Origin: Heliocidaris tuberculata
Taxonomy: Eukaryota; Echinodermata; Echinoidea; Camarodonta; Echinometridae
NCBI GenBank assembly: GCA_025618425.1
Contig: CM046848.1
Location: 23,873,455-23,937,454 of the forward strand
Direction: 5' to 3'
DNA length: 64,000 nt
The translations under genes and the position numbers were made by a program. Shown here in pieces: positions 46,200 to 58,410 of the stretch; within the stretch, counting starts at the first letter, position 1, and the number at the start of each line of letters is the position of its first letter. The notes below the pieces were generated by a model that saw only the letters and a program-made list of their open reading frames with translations, did not search any database and was not told the DNA's origin.

Positions 46200-46385
46200 G
46201 AAGAGGAGGCATGATAGTTTAGTGGTGGAGCAGTGGTCTTGTAACTGGGAAGTCTGATGTCAAAACCAAGTTGATGTAGTAGTGCTCTGTGGGAGGCATT
46301 GATGCTCCATTACCAATTCCCTCTGATATGACTTAAAGCTGTAAATCCTCTGCTTGCTTATCTTGGAGCTTATGAATAAAATAAT
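46200..46385 (+). mobile_element. degraded tRNA-derived SINE
   Basis: The head ATAGTTTAGTGGTGGAGCAG and the order of later blocks (GATGTCAAAACC, a diverged B-box position; GTGGGAGGCATTGATG; TTATGAATAAA) fit an old SINE. The B-box is mutated. Confidence 0.4.
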
Positions 46386-49300
46386 TGTTTGAACTTGTAT
46401 GTGACAGCAAATGAGCAGGAAGATGAGTGGAAAGACAAGAGAGAATGATGGTTAACCAAAAGAAAAGAAAAATAGGGTCACAAATTTCAAGGACAGGAGA
46501 CAAGTGACAAAGACAGAAAATTTAAAAGTAAACAAGACAATGAAGAAGTAAAGATTTGTCTGAGAATCTTTTTCATTAACTTTTCAGCTTTGAAAAGAAA
46601 ACAACTTTATGACACTGAGACAAAGAAAATAAAGCACAAGGACACAGAGGCATCCAGTTGTAAGTAGAAGATGCATCTCGAAAACAGACAAGGGAAAAGG
46701 GGGATGGAGTGGAAGAGTTCCAAAGGAGACGCTGATCATATTTGGAGTGCAATTGAATTCATTTTGAGCATGCATCCCATGCCCCCAGGCTGCCAACGGA
46801 GCGTGTCTAACATCTTAAGTCGACTCTCAGTGCAAACCCAGTAGTGACGAGACTGGCAGGGTGACGCCTGCACCGATACTCTGAGGATGTGGCCTCTGTG
46901 AGCCGCCTACTGCTGCCTTGTGCTCCAGTGCTGCTGTATTTAGCCAATGGATTTTTAAAAAATGTATATATATTCACACTTCATTTTTCAATCATGCTCC
47001 CTTTCGAAGTATTATGTCAAGGTAATTATTATGCCCAGCGTTGGTAATGACATAAGGTAGTTAGGGGTCATAATAGTTTCCTTAACCTTCCCTTTGTTTG
47101 ATAAACCATAGATGAAGGTAAAACACACACCCTAAAAAAGTACTCTCTGGGACATCTGTGTTTCTGAGAAATCCCTCATCCATTTTTAATTTCCTTATGA
47201 TTTATCCAGCACTGATAAAAATCTTGTGTAGCTGAATTAATACTCTCTTACGAATGAAGTGGTTTTCAAACGTAAAGTTCCAACAAGCAAAGATTCTTTT
47301 CATGTTGATAAAGCTCAAAATATGAATACTACAGTCACAAAATAGAAAAGAATTGGGAATTCTCTTAGGAGAACAATGTTTTCAAAGGGCTATAGGGGGA
47401 AACAGATTGTTATGCCAGATAGATAACCCATATCTTCATACATGTACATATACTTTTCTTTGGAACTTCCAATAGTTTTTACATCATATCGTCGTAGTTT
47501 ATACCTAATTCAAGAAAAAGGTTTGAAAAAATGAAATTCAAACTGTACTTGTAAATTAAACCAAGAGAGAAATATTTTCTTCGATATTTTCTTCAAGATA
47601 TGCATGTGTTATTGAGAGTGATAAAAAGTGCCCTTTCTCGATCATAACTTGTGTATTATTCTTTTGTGTCAGGGAAATTTTGAGATATAGAAGTTGGATC
47701 CCAAGGGAAAGAAATGCTATCTTGATAAACAACACAAGATTAACCAATCATCTTTCAAATAGATTCATTTTGCTGGAGGGATTTGTTCGTAACAGTGAAA
47801 AAATATGTAACATTATGCTGTATTTTGGTATGAAATGAAAACATTGCACATCTTCTGTATTCAAGCTGGTGCCCCCTTGCATGGGATGGAAACCCAAGAA
47901 ACCAGTTAAGGTTTCCATCCGTCTCAACTTCCATGTTCCCCCTCTTTCTCTTCTAATTTGAGGGGCGCTCTTGACCTGACAGGCGATATTCTATATTCAA
48001 CAACCTAAGAAAAAAATGTGTACTTATAATTGTCCTGCAACAACAACATTGAGGTTGCGACTCAATTATCTACTATCAATTTTCACCAAGTACCCATTCT
48101 AGTTTGAGGCGAGTCGCATGTTGTTTCCCGTGAAATTAAGAGTCAAAACATTGATTAGTGTCAGACCCTATCTGGAATGAGGGCGTATCGATTTTTTGCT
48201 CGCTCGCTTCCGGATTGTGTGGGAGCGTGAGGTGGTAGGCTGTGCATGGAAGGCGACACATGCCCCGTGGGAGCTAAGCCACCAGGAAGCTCACAGAAAA
48301 AATCAATGATGCAAGATGAGTGGATGGCTGAGTGCCACCCCAACGCTCAAATTGGCAACCACCGTCCCTGATTTGAGGAGGTGATTATTTCTGGAAGTAT
48401 TCTCGGCTTTTTATCGGTTAATGTTGGTATCCTAAAGATCCCTCAGGGCATATTGTAGGATTGGATGTTAAGTTCACGTGGCTGGAACTTGAAAGAGCTG
48501 TCAGTCCCCATCCCTTTGTTGTTGTTTCTTTCTCTCTCTCTCACTTTCTCTCTGTTTTTATGACCTTTGTTTCATCATGCTTTGGGAATGGAGGATCAAT
48601 TTAGGCTGGGACTCTCACATACTTACATGTGTTATGTTTTCTTACTCTTCAATCCCTTTTTACCTGACGCAGCATGTCTCCTGAAAAATGAGAGACTTTA
48701 CCTGCCTTCTGACAAGGACTTGAACCATTTCTCTGTGAAGTTCTATTGTGATTGTATCGAAGATGTTATTGGTTATTCCTCTGTATTCTTTATGTTTATT
48801 TCCCATGCTATCCGGCTCCTGAAAGTCTGTTGAAATGAGCTTAAGGAGAACCCTGGGACACAGTGTCTAGCATTAAGCTGCTACAATACCACCCATCCTT
48901 TCCCAAAACCTCAAAGAGCCCGGGCTTCTGCAAACATCTTTTGTTAGTGCAAGCAGCGCTTCTTCCGTCTCGCCTGGGGTACCTGAGGCAGTGGCTGGGG
49001 AGTGTGCAGGGCTATTGTCCATGCAGCCACTGTTCCCATTCATTGTGAGGGTTTTAGGGGAAACTTCTTCACAACACTCTCCCCTTTCCCCTGATAGCCG
49101 CCACAGAGGCCGATTCGTAGGCATTTAGCTGGTGTGAACTTGGCACGCAGCCTCTCAGTGTATAGCTGCTGAGATTGGCGCTGACCTTTTCAGTATTAGC
49201 AGGTTGTTGGGACATTTTAAGCTCTTGTTATTGACATGGGTGGTTTGGATATCTGAAATATTATCCCTTCTAAATGCGGCTTGGTGCGCAATCGCTTGAA

Positions 49301-49624
49301 GCTGAGGGTGTTTTCCTCCTTTTTCCACGATAACATCCATGATAAGATCTGTGCATAAGAAACAAGAGGCTGTTTGACAAGAGAAGAGGATTGAAGAAAA
49401 ACCATGAAGAAATTTGAGAGAGTCCGGAAAAGGAAATAAAGTCAAGATACTGACATCTTCAAGGAAATATATGGGACATTAGATGGGTTGAGCGAGAATC
49501 TGTATGAACACTATAAACTGATGTAAAAGTAGGTCATTACTTAGATATCATAGAAGTGAAATTTGTTATAAAGACCACTCGAGGGAATCAAGAAAAGTGA
49601 TGTTCAAAAGCAACATGGTCTTTG

Positions 49625-49652
49625 CAAGGAGTTATCACAGAACAACTCCTTG
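49625..49652. repeat. hairpin related to 30460-30486
   Basis: Arms CAAGGAGTT and AACTCCTTG flank the loop ATCACAGAAC. It is followed by GTCTTT, whereas the reverse-complemented 30460 copy is followed by GTCCTT, so some flanking sequence is shared too. Confidence 0.55.
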
Positions 49653-50328
49653 GTCTTTGTGGACAGGTTCCTTTCATACATGTACGTGTTTCAGTGAGAA
49701 ACATTGTACAAGGGAAATAAAATCTGCCTTCGTAGGCAGGTGGCTTTAACACAGTTTCACTGTACAAGAACTGATATGTCGCAGATTTCAGAGATTTGTT
49801 TTGTTTATGTTGTATAGTCAATTTGTGATACTGGCTTAGTAGCAGCAAGACTGGATCACACACTAGCGTATAGAGTTCAACAGGAAATTGCCATCAAATG
49901 ATTGGCAGTTTGGCACAATACGTCATTGAACAATTAGAAGTCTAAATGTAGCTCAGTACGCTGCTAAAAACAAACCAGAAAATGTCTATCGCAAAAAGAG
50001 GTATTCTGTTCTTTCAATTACTATGAATATTGAAACACCACGAAAATCAGACATTACTACCATTCCTTTTATCTCATGCATTTTTAGTGTGAATATTTTT
50101 TTTTTATTTTGTTTGTTTCTTCTACTTATATGTTTGTTTAAAGTGGACTAAAGTGAATTGAACTATTTGCCATGCACATATTTTCTTTTTAAACTTCACA
50201 TCATGACTTGTAAACATAACTGAAGAACCAAATATGAATTTGACCACATTAATCCCCCTGCATTTGTTCTCACATTGATGCAGTTTTATGTATATTTTAT
50301 TCTCTTTCCAATTCTTTCATCTCTACAG

Positions 50329-50517
50329 ATAACTTCTCTTCAGACACAATCCAATCCCGTCCTCTACCCAGTACCCCGACCCATGCTCAGTCTCCTGACA
50401 TCGCTGGATGGAATTCAACTGAAGATGTCTGCGGCGGTGACGAACACGATCCCGACCTCTTTGTGGTCCTCTATGACTTCAACGGCGGTGTCGAGAACCA
50501 GCTCACTGTCAGAAAGG
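50329..50517 (+). CDS. ABL1: ABL exon 2: end of N-cap and first half of SH3
   Basis: The acceptor CTCTACAG precedes and donor GTAAGT follows. The exon enters at phase 1 and leaves at phase 1, the same phases as human ABL1 exon 2 as I remember it (174 bp there, 189 here). A linker that includes AGWNSTED, recalling the vertebrate ARWNSKEN, leads into DPDLFVVLYDFNGGVENQL, the ALYDF strand of the SH3 domain. The SH3 domain holds the kinase in an inactive state by binding the SH2-kinase linker. ABL identity (rather than SRC) comes from the whole exon chain. Its partner first exon is uncertain. Confidence 0.92.
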
Positions 50518-52415
50518 GTAAGTATGACACTTAGGAGAATCCTGGGCATCCTTTCGATGAGGTGGTGGTATGGATAGGGGTTGGGGTTAGGGGTATGACT
50601 CTCCTCTTATACAAATCCATTTCTGTTTACTCTATTAATTTGACCCTCCTGTTAGCAAATTGGGGAAAAAAAGTCTAAGGGACTTGAGGGTTCTTGGATA
50701 AAAAATTGCGCCCCTCCCTTCCCTTTCAAAATGGTCAGGGAGTCCTGTCTAATACTAATTGGCTACAAGAAATCATTATTAGAATGACAAAAATTAAATT
50801 GAATAAGCTGATAATGTCAACAAGACATAAAATGCATTGTTGAATACCATTAATATAGAGATGATAAAAATATAGACTTACATGCAGCTAAATTTAGGCC
50901 TGGATTATTGATAGTGTCACATTTATGTGAATCAATTACGATAGTAATCAGATCATTATATAAAGGTCTCCTCCATAAATTGTTTGATTCAGTGAGTAAT
51001 TCAAATTAATGACCATAACTGAATTTCAAAGCAGGAGGAGAGATTGAATCAAAATATTTGATGGTGCACTGCCAGATTTTCAATTGATATCACACCATTG
51101 ATTTAAGGCAATACTAAATTCTTCCAAAGTATATTTGACACATTATAAAAGATGTTTGCACTTAACAAACATCCTATCTATGTCAATAGCTGGCTTGAAA
51201 TCAAGTTAAGGTCTCTATGTGTTTATAAAAGGAAGCTTCAAGCTATTTTTTCCTGGCAGCTTTGTTTATGGTAAGAAACCATTGTATGCAGAACTGAATA
51301 TTTGAAGTAGAATTTGGTTCTGAAGTGGAAAACGTCTTTATTGTAGTTAATGACGGGGTGAATTTCAGCCCAAATTGAATATTGGTTGTTAGGAACACAT
51401 GCTGTTGCTAAGAATGTATAGATCAAATATACACATGCCTAAGGATGTAATTTATCTGAGATATCTGGTCTGCTATATGTATCGTCAAAAAAAGCAAGTT
51501 CCAATATCAAATATCTTAGCCTGAAGAGGAATGATTCTAATAACCATGCAATTCATCGATGGATCTATGTTAAATTGGGTTTCCATTGTGACCTACATGT
51601 ATTAGCCCTAAAGGAAAAACAGTGTTTGTGAGCAAATATTGGCAAATTTCAAATGTAAACAGTCAGCATAAACATTTCAATTACACTTTGGAAGGAAAAT
51701 TTAATTTTGGCATGTGCACAATAACTGCCTATTCCCTAAGGACATGACACATCATTATTGATCGTCCATTATTCCTGTGATTTAATTTTGTGGTAATGCA
51801 ATTTTGGTTTCATGCTGTATAGAATGTGTCAATCCAGTTACTATCGATTGAAGATCCTTTCTCTCATAAATAACCCCCTTTTGTTTCTTTTTTTTAAAAT
51901 TCTCTCTATGTTTTGTTTTTGATGTCTCATAATCAGTTTGGATTTTTTGCGGTCAGTTATAAAAAACCATAAAACAGATTTCAATTTGTGCATTCTATTT
52001 TTGAAATAGAACAGGAATTGAGGCTCTGATCTATTCTTATCACATGTCAAATAGGCTAGACTACATGTCCAATGTACAATGTTTCACATCTCACATGTAC
52101 ATTGACATTTCCACGTTTGGTTATTTTTCTTGCTAATCATTGTGTAGAGAAAATAAAACCCTGGAGCAGTTGAGACATGGAAGTCTCTTTCAGTAATTTA
52201 TGTGTGGTTTGTCAACTAAAATTGAAGAAATCTGATGGAATGGAGGTTTGGGGGTGGAGCCTTGCCAAGACTACATGGTCTGTTTTTCTTTTCTTTTGCT
52301 TTCTTTTGTGTTGTTTTCTTTTCTTTTCTTGCTGGGGGTTAGGATTGGATTATTTTATGGTCTGTCTGCAAAGAGGCCTCTGTTTCAATTTCAAAATTTA
52401 AGGGGTATTGATTTT
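50518..52415 (+). other. ABL intron 2, first part
   Basis: No coding signal. Mostly AT-rich unique sequence, with a T-rich stretch around 52280-52330. The intron continues to 52812 and contains a MITE listed next. Confidence 0.8.
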
Positions 52416-52685
52416 GGCCTGTATTCTCGAAAGTGGCCTAAGTTAAGCCTGGCTTAAATTAGGCCACTGATTTATGGAAGGCCATTCGTCAACCCATAAG
52501 TCCCTTATAAATGACTATATTTATGTAACAAAATAAAGAAACAAAATTATATTCTGGCATGAAATAAGCATCAGAAATCAATTCTGTCGTGTCAGTTTTT
52601 GTATTTGTATTTACATGTATTCGGTGGTCTAAATCTACACACTTAGGCGGGGGCTTAAGTTAGGCGCCTTTCGAGAATACGGGCC
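52416..52685. mobile_element. MITE family F in ABL intron 2
   Basis: Left end GGCCTGTATTCTCGAAAG and right end CTTTCGAGAATACGGGCC are near-exact inverted repeats. Further in, CCTAAGTTAAGCC is mirrored by GGGCTTAAGTTAGG. About 270 bp, non-coding. Confidence 0.85.
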
Positions 52686-52812
52686 TTTAACTTTGGAGGT
52701 GCCCGTGTGCACTTGGCCACTGCAAGTGTTGAGCCCAGCTCTCTACCACCTGTAAGGTAAATGTACAAGTATATGTCAAACTGTATTCTATGTACTATCC
52801 ATGTCTTTGCAG

Positions 52813-53114
52813 GTGATCACGTGCGGATCCTTGGCTACAACAAGGGTGGAGAGTGGTGCGAGGCCAAGAAGCTCAAGAACGGCAAGACAGGCTGGGTGCC
52901 CGTGACGTACGTCACCCCGTTCAACAGCCTAGAGAAGCACTCCTGGTACCACGGTCCCATCTCCCGCAATGCCGCAGAGTATCTCCTCAGTAGCGGCATC
53001 GATGGAAGCTTCCTGGTCCGAGACAGTGAAAGTAGCCCCGGTCACCGGTCGATATCCCTCCGCTTTGATGGTCGGGTGTACCACTATAGAATCAGCAGTG
53101 GTTCTGATGGAAAG
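52813..53114 (+). CDS. ABL1: ABL exon 3: rest of SH3 and most of SH2
   Basis: 302 bp between TTTGCAG and GTTTGT (human exon 3 is 296 by memory). The first split codon gives Gly, then [17 protein letters not shown] and [20 protein letters not shown] complete SH3 and start SH2. The SH2 domain shows [15 protein letters not shown], the phosphotyrosine-binding Arg in [10 protein letters not shown], and GRVYHYRI. The exon ends in phase 0 at SDGK. SH2 binds phosphotyrosine and docks on the kinase lobe. The insertion relative to human lies in [10 protein letters not shown]. Confidence 0.97.
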
Positions 53115-55109
53115 GTTTGTACTTTTTCAAAGTAACAGGAGAGCATCACTGTTCCACAAACTTCCAAGGATGCACCAATTTCACAGTTTTGTCAACATTT
53201 TCTCTGTTTTATCTCTTGCTATGAACAGAAATAGTAGGAAATTTTCTGTTTTTCACATCTACAAAAATAACACCGAGAAAATTGTCGCTCTGTCCTTTCC
53301 TGTAGGCAGAATGCAAGTAAGTGGCATTTTTTAGAATATCCAGAAAACTTGAAAGTTGGAATTTCCAGAAGAATAGAGGCCTGATGTTTGGTTTAACCCC
53401 CTGTATAGCAGCCTCCTTGACTGTGATAGCTTGTGTGATCATATATAGAAAACAAATGGTACCTTTAAGGACATTATTCAGTCATTTACGTACCAAAGCC
53501 CTGTGACACATAGCATATTTTCATATGATCAATCAATCAATTAACCGTATGATTGATATTTTGCGATCAGTTGCATATATACAATACCTAGTGATCAATA
53601 GCATTTAATTGCTGCCTTATATTTTGCGTTATGAAGCCCTGATGTATAATAATTTTGAGACATTTTTATTGTTAGAATATCCCAACTTTGATATAGGTCC
53701 TACTGTTTTTGAAATGCAGTTTATGACTTTAACAGTACTTTAGACAAAATGGCAACAAATACCACATTACACCATCAGGTCGAGCATGCTAGCATGAATG
53801 ACAAAATACCAATTTAGAATCAGAAATAAAGTTTTCTTTGAAAGCAGATTTATAAGATTAAACACAGTTTTGGATAGGAAGGTCAAATTAAGAAAACAAG
53901 ATTCTTGAAAGAAATTTTGGGATAATGGGGTCACTGACCTTGTGGTAGGGACAGATTAGTTGCATGAGTAAGATTTAGAGTTAATCCAATCGGGTTGGGT
54001 CTAAATACTTCTGGTTAATCTTGTAATGAGGATTAGGGAAATTAAGCTTTTGTGGAGGTTGTTCATCAGACTGTTTATAAAGTGATTACTGATATTAATG
54101 TCTGATAAAAAAAAGTTGCATTCTTAAATTGAGTCAAATCTGACCAGTATTCATGTCAGAGGGATAATCTTTTTTTAGTTATTACCTACAAACACGATTC
54201 TGTGTCAGTTCCAGGTTGTGCCTATTGAGAAACCATGATAAATACTTATTTTTGGAAGTTCAATTTGAAAGGAATTGGCTAAAAAGAGGGACATTTATAA
54301 AAATACAAGTCATTTATTGCATTTTTGATCACGCATGAATATACATCAAATTGATACATTTCCTCTCTGTATGAAACTTTTTTTGTATGTGAGAGTTATG
54401 TGAGTAATTACATAAAATTCTGTGCCAATTTGTGACTTTTTAATGCATCTGTATTGGATAATGAATGATTTAGACCATAAATCCACCCATACTGTCACGA
54501 CATACAGTTTATGTAATATATTTTATCCTTTGTTTCTAAATATTACTTGTAATATTTGTCACTAGAGAATGAAAAAGATTAAGTAATTTTCTGACAAAAT
54601 GGATGCTCTAAATATTACTATTATTATGATTTTGTTTTTTTGTAAAGGGGACGTGTAAATATCATAAGTTGGCACTCTACACTGTGAGATCACCAAATGT
54701 ATACCTAAATGGTTTGTGTTTATAATTGTTCCCCCAAAGGTGACAGATTGTTACATGAACAGGCATTGCCCAGTGTTAAGTAAACTTTATTTTACCATTA
54801 AACCTTTTTACAAATATTCATTCATTTCTTCAATTACATTATCATCCTCATACGCTGACCACTTTGTTTATAAAGGTAAATTACATATCTTACTAATTGG
54901 GAACACATACATAATGTATGCATACTACCCATACAACAATTCTTTCTTTAATTTTCTCTAGGAGTCCATTTGCTTTTCATGCTAATTTTTAATCACTCTC
55001 TAATCACACTTTTTAATCCAGAGCATTAAAGGAACCAACTTATTTCGGTGCACAGAATACATGATGTCCTCCATTCTCATGTTGCTGTTATTGTCATCAT
55101 CCTGAACAG
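53115..55109 (+). other. ABL intron 3
   Basis: About 2 kb of AT-rich DNA. I see no exon, repeat family copy or RNA gene in it. Confidence 0.8.
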
Positions 55110-55382
55110 GTATTTGTCACGACAGAGAGCAAATTCGGTACCATCGCCGAGCTGGTGCACCACCACTGCAAGCAATCAGACGGTCTCATCACGACGCTGC
55201 GCTACCCGGCTGCCAAGATGCAAAAGCCCATCATCTACGGCGTGTCCCCACTGCCGGACGAGTGGGAGATTGAGAGGACGGACATCTCCATGAAGAACAA
55301 GCTGGGAGGGGGCCAGTATGGGGAGGTCTATGAGGCTATCTGGAAGAAACACAACAAGATTGTTGCAGTCAAGACACTCAGG
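55110..55382 (+). CDS. ABL1: ABL exon 4: end of SH2, SH2-kinase linker, kinase N-lobe start
   Basis: 273 bp, the length I recall for human ABL1 exon 4, phase 0 at both ends (acceptor GAACAG, donor GTAATT). Residues in order: [20 protein letters not shown] closes SH2; KPIIYGVSP is the linker, with the proline and regulatory tyrosine (human Pro242 and Tyr245) conserved; [20 protein letters not shown] opens the kinase domain with the ATP-binding glycine loop [16 protein letters not shown] carries the catalytic lysine (human Lys271). ATP-site residues are intact, so an active kinase is expected. Confidence 0.97.
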
Positions 55383-55417
55383 GTAATTGTCCATTTTGTT
55401 TAAATAGAAGATCTGTT

Positions 55418-55725
55418 TAAGGGCACTGGTGTACACTGCGAGGTTTTGGAGTAATAAAAAATAATAAGAAATTGACCCAATCTTGCTGAAAAGCACATGC
55501 ACTGCTCACAGAAATGGGTACATGAGAGGCACACACATGTGGCATGAATGATCGGCCCGTACTCTTCAGCTATTTTTCGTCATATTTCGAATATGAGGGC
55601 ATTTGAAGAGCAATCCTTTTCAGGGGATATTTCTACTGTAATATTCTTCAAAACTGAAATAAAAAAGAATGAGAAAGCTCACAAATTATTTTTCACCTTT
55701 CCCAGAACTCAACCTTCTCTTTCAA
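55418..55725 (-). mobile_element. MITE family B, truncated copy in ABL intron 4
   Basis: On the minus strand it starts AAGAGAAGGTTGAGTTCTGG and follows the 36886-37303 copy for about 300 bp, including GAAATATCCCCTGAAAAGGA and CATTCATGCCACATGTGTG. The right part of the family is missing. Confidence 0.7.
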
Positions 55726-56060
55726 TCATTTTTTTTTCAATTTTGTTTGTAGCCATTTTGTAGAGTATTCAGGGGCTTAAAGTTTATGGTTGTAGTATAT
55801 AGCAGTGATACTTTAGTTCAGGGCTAATTCATTTCTATGTATGCAGATAATGGCTGTGAGGATTTGTTTAATGTTGGAAGCCATTTAGTGCAGAATCCTA
55901 TATTATTCTATCTTTTTTTCTGCCTGTCTCTGTCCATTAGCTTTTCTCTTTCTATCTGAAGAATTTATGTTTTAGTTGTAGGCTATTATCATTTTTGTGT
56001 ATGCAGGTAATGGATTCCTATTGCATTGGAAGCCATTTATCGCTCCCCCCCCCCCCCCCT

Positions 56061-56097
56061 GTGTGTGTGTGTGTGTTTGTGTGTGTGTCTCTCTCTT
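56061..56097. repeat. (GT)n microsatellite after a C run
   Basis: A run of C (56045-56058) is followed by GT repeats with one TT interruption, then CT repeats. In ABL intron 4. Confidence 0.9.
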
Positions 56098-56473
56098 ATT
56101 ATTATCAACCTACCATTCCCTGGCTATCCCTGTCTGTTCCTCTGCTTTTCTTAGTCTTCGTCTCTCTCTTGTTCTTGATTTCCTCTCCCCATTTTGTCTA
56201 CATGTATCAGTTTGACTCTTTGACAGTAGTAAGTGGTCATATTTAAAGTATTTTCTTCTTTTTTTTTAATTTTGAGGATAGATTCAAAAGTAAAATAAGT
56301 ATGTTTATGGGAAACACTTCTTGGAATCACCCTACTTCATTTTATTGTTGGCATTTCAATAAGAAAGTAATTACTATAACTAAAATCTATTTGGTTAGTA
56401 GCATTAAGTTCATTGGCCTTTTGGTTCTCAAAATAAATATGTGATATTTATGAGTAATATTCATTTTGTTTTA

Positions 56474-56645
56474 TGCAGTGGCAGATTTAAGGGGAGGGGC
56501 ACTTCCGGCCCGTGCCCCCCCCCCCCCCCCCTTGGAAGTGATAACCATTTTTTATTCTTTCTTTTTAAAAAATTTTTCCCCCGGGGGCTTGTCATATATT
56601 TATCAAGATTTGTGTGCCCCCCCCCCCTTTTTACAAAATCCTTGA
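56474..56645 (+). repeat. interspersed repeat fragment with C runs
   Basis: Starts GCAGTGGCAGATTTAAGGGG, followed by an approximately 19-base C run and a second C run near 56618-56627. It shares CAGTGGC, GATAACC and a T-rich stretch with the fragment at 8971-9147. Confidence 0.4.
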
Positions 56646-56718
56646 TCAACTCCTGGTTTTATGACCTTATTAGACCAATTTTTCTCTGTTCTCTCTTCAT
56701 CTTAATTCAATGTATCAG

Positions 56719-56803
56719 GAAGAGAACATGAGAGTGGATGAGTTTCTAAGAGAAGCAGCGGTGATGAAGAACATTAAGCACCCAAACCTGGTGCAGTTAT
56801 TGG
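56719..56803 (+). CDS. ABL1: ABL exon 5: kinase alpha-C helix
   Basis: 85 bp as I recall for human, from phase 0 to phase 1 (acceptor TGTATCAG, donor GTAAGA). Encodes [20 protein letters not shown] and HPNLVQLLG. The glutamate in the EFLREAAVM helix corresponds to human Glu286, which pairs with the catalytic lysine. Confidence 0.97.
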
Positions 56804-56929
56804 GTAAGATATGAAACAGGGTCCCCCGTAAAACACCGAGGTTTGCAATCTATTGCAGAATGACAATTGCCAGTCAAGATCAGCGTTGCAAGCACATGTT
56901 GTTCAGAAGGCTGACCATTGACCCTTTTA

Positions 56930-57330
56930 TGACAGGAATTATTTAAGGGCTAAATTGATCACATTTTGTTCTTCAAATTGGCAACAATATTTTTATTTGT
57001 TTGGTGCTACATGGTTCTAATAAGGTGTAATGTCTTTGAAAACAGTATACATGATTTAAAATTTTGTTGAAAAGTTGAAAAAATTGCCAATTTGGATAAA
57101 AAACAATGATTTTGAATGATTTTGAATGTGTTGCCAATTTAAGGATTTTAAAACTTACTCTCGTTTTTAAAATTCCTGGTATCAAACGCAATATGATAAT
57201 AGAAATAGACATAATGTGTGCAGAAATATTTGCTCTTTCTACTCATACATCTGGTATATTTTTTAGAGCTCTGAATCAAAAGTTGTTGAGCCAAACCACA
57301 AAATCTGGTCAATTGTCTTGAAAGGGTTAA
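56930..57330 (+). mobile_element. piggyBac-like MITE family A, copy 4 in ABL intron 5
   Basis: From GACCCTTTTATGACAGGAAT to GTCTTGAAAGGGTTAA. The left terminus has lost its TTAA by substitution; the right one keeps it. The interior is collinear with copy 1. Confidence 0.75.
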
Positions 57331-57695
57331 CCAATCGTTGTATTGTTGTTTCAAATTTGCAATTGATTGCAAACCTTTGTGTTACAGGGCCCAGGATTGG
57401 AATTATCTTATATATGAATACTATGACCCAGAGTTGTCGCGAATGTATAACACGCTTGGCGCTAGTGTAAAAAATATTTACAGGGTAGCTCTTTTTGGAT
57501 TTCCTATTAAAGTACAGGTAAGAGTGGGACTTTTTTTCTTTATTATCAGTTTAGCTGTTTGAAGCTTTCCAGAGCTTAAAGGGGAAGTCCACCCTGATTA
57601 CAAGTTGGTTTTAAAAGAAGCAGAAAAATTAAAGAAACAGATCAGTGAAGGTTTGAGCAAAATAAGATAAGAAATTAAAAAGTTATGAATTTTTT

Positions 57696-58410
57696 TTAAT
57701 TTTATTTTTGATTTGATTTATTTTCCATTTCTTAATAATTATACATGATACATATCGATCCAATGATTAAACATAAAACAGTGTAATAAGTTTAGTATAT
57801 CAAACTAACATACAAAGATAAAGGGTACTAAGAAGAGTACAAAAAAATAATTTACTCAAACGGATCATTATTAACCTAACATATACAATGAAATGGAGGG
57901 GGCAGGCTAAGAAAGCAATGCTTGTATGATGCATGTCCCAAAGACTTAAATACATCAATGAATTTTGGTCAAACAAAAGTATAGTAATTGGATAAATAGT
58001 GGCGAATGTTACAGATGCCAACATAGGTTTCTAGGAAAACAAAGAGGAAGAATGAAAAGATGGGAAATGGAAGGGAAAAGAGGTTGGGAGCAGGAGCAAA
58101 AACAAGGTCGTTAGGCGCTCTTTCACAGGAAAAAACATGAAAAGGGTGAATGTTCAATTTTTATTTGGTATTAGGCTTGACCTGTTTGAAGGGGATATAG
58201 GCTGAGCAGATATTTTTTAAGTTTACGTTTAAAATTGTTAAGACTAGGGGATTCTTTAATTTCTTTATCTAAAGAGTTCAAATACATGGAACCTGAAAAA
58301 AAACCCAGGTATTTTGTGCAAAGAGTGTTCTTGTTAGAGGTAGGTGGTAAGCATTGCCTTGTCTCGTTGGATATTTCTGTATGGTGTTGTTCTTTCGAAA
58401 CGTATCGTTG
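57696..58410 (-). mobile_element. 5'-truncated LINE inserted into MITE C copy 2
   Basis: Minus-strand sequence ends in an A/T-rich tail at the left boundary and starts within an ORF at the right boundary, the geometry of a 5'-truncated non-LTR retrotransposon. It lies inside the MITE, so it inserted later. Confidence 0.65.
58174..58404 (-). pseudogene. C-terminal end of a LINE ORF2 (reverse transcriptase protein)
   Basis: About 75 codons remain. The tail reads YLNSLDKEIKESPSLNNFKR, then KLKKYLLSLY. It fits the common C-terminal pattern W-N-S-L-P then S-L-N-x-F-K-x-x-L-K-x-Y-L of non-LTR retrotransposon polymerases (CR1/RTE/Jockey types), with the usual Trp and Pro replaced. The RT and endonuclease domains are absent, so it is a dead fragment. 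The clade is not determined. Confidence 0.55.

Larger units (their letters stand above)
12421..50328 (+). other. proposed ABL intron 1 (37.9 kb)
   Basis: If 12222-12420 is the ABL first exon, this whole span is its intron. It contains no conserved host exon that I can recognise. It is filled with transposons and local repeats listed separately. Stretches without a listed feature (for example 12421-14030, 17401-19486, 23794-26319, 27416-29100, 29633-31864, 33000-33880, 34370-35840, 46390-49620) are AT-rich non-coding DNA, apart from some GC-richer islands. A vertebrate-like very long first intron is typical of ABL genes. Confidence 0.4.

Noticed and set aside
48873..49124. 83-codon minus-strand frame in a GC-richer stretch
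   Set aside because: No splice signals, no domain, and other frames are similarly open; not supported as coding.
57376..57522. Open segment between TGTTACAG and CAG/GTAAGA reading AQDWNYLIYEYYDPELSRMY, looking like an extra ABL exon in intron 5
   Set aside because: Its phases (enters after two bases, leaves phase 0) do not fit the phase-1 junction between ABL exons 5 and 6, and the protein is unlike any kinase insert I know. Probably chance or an old repeat.
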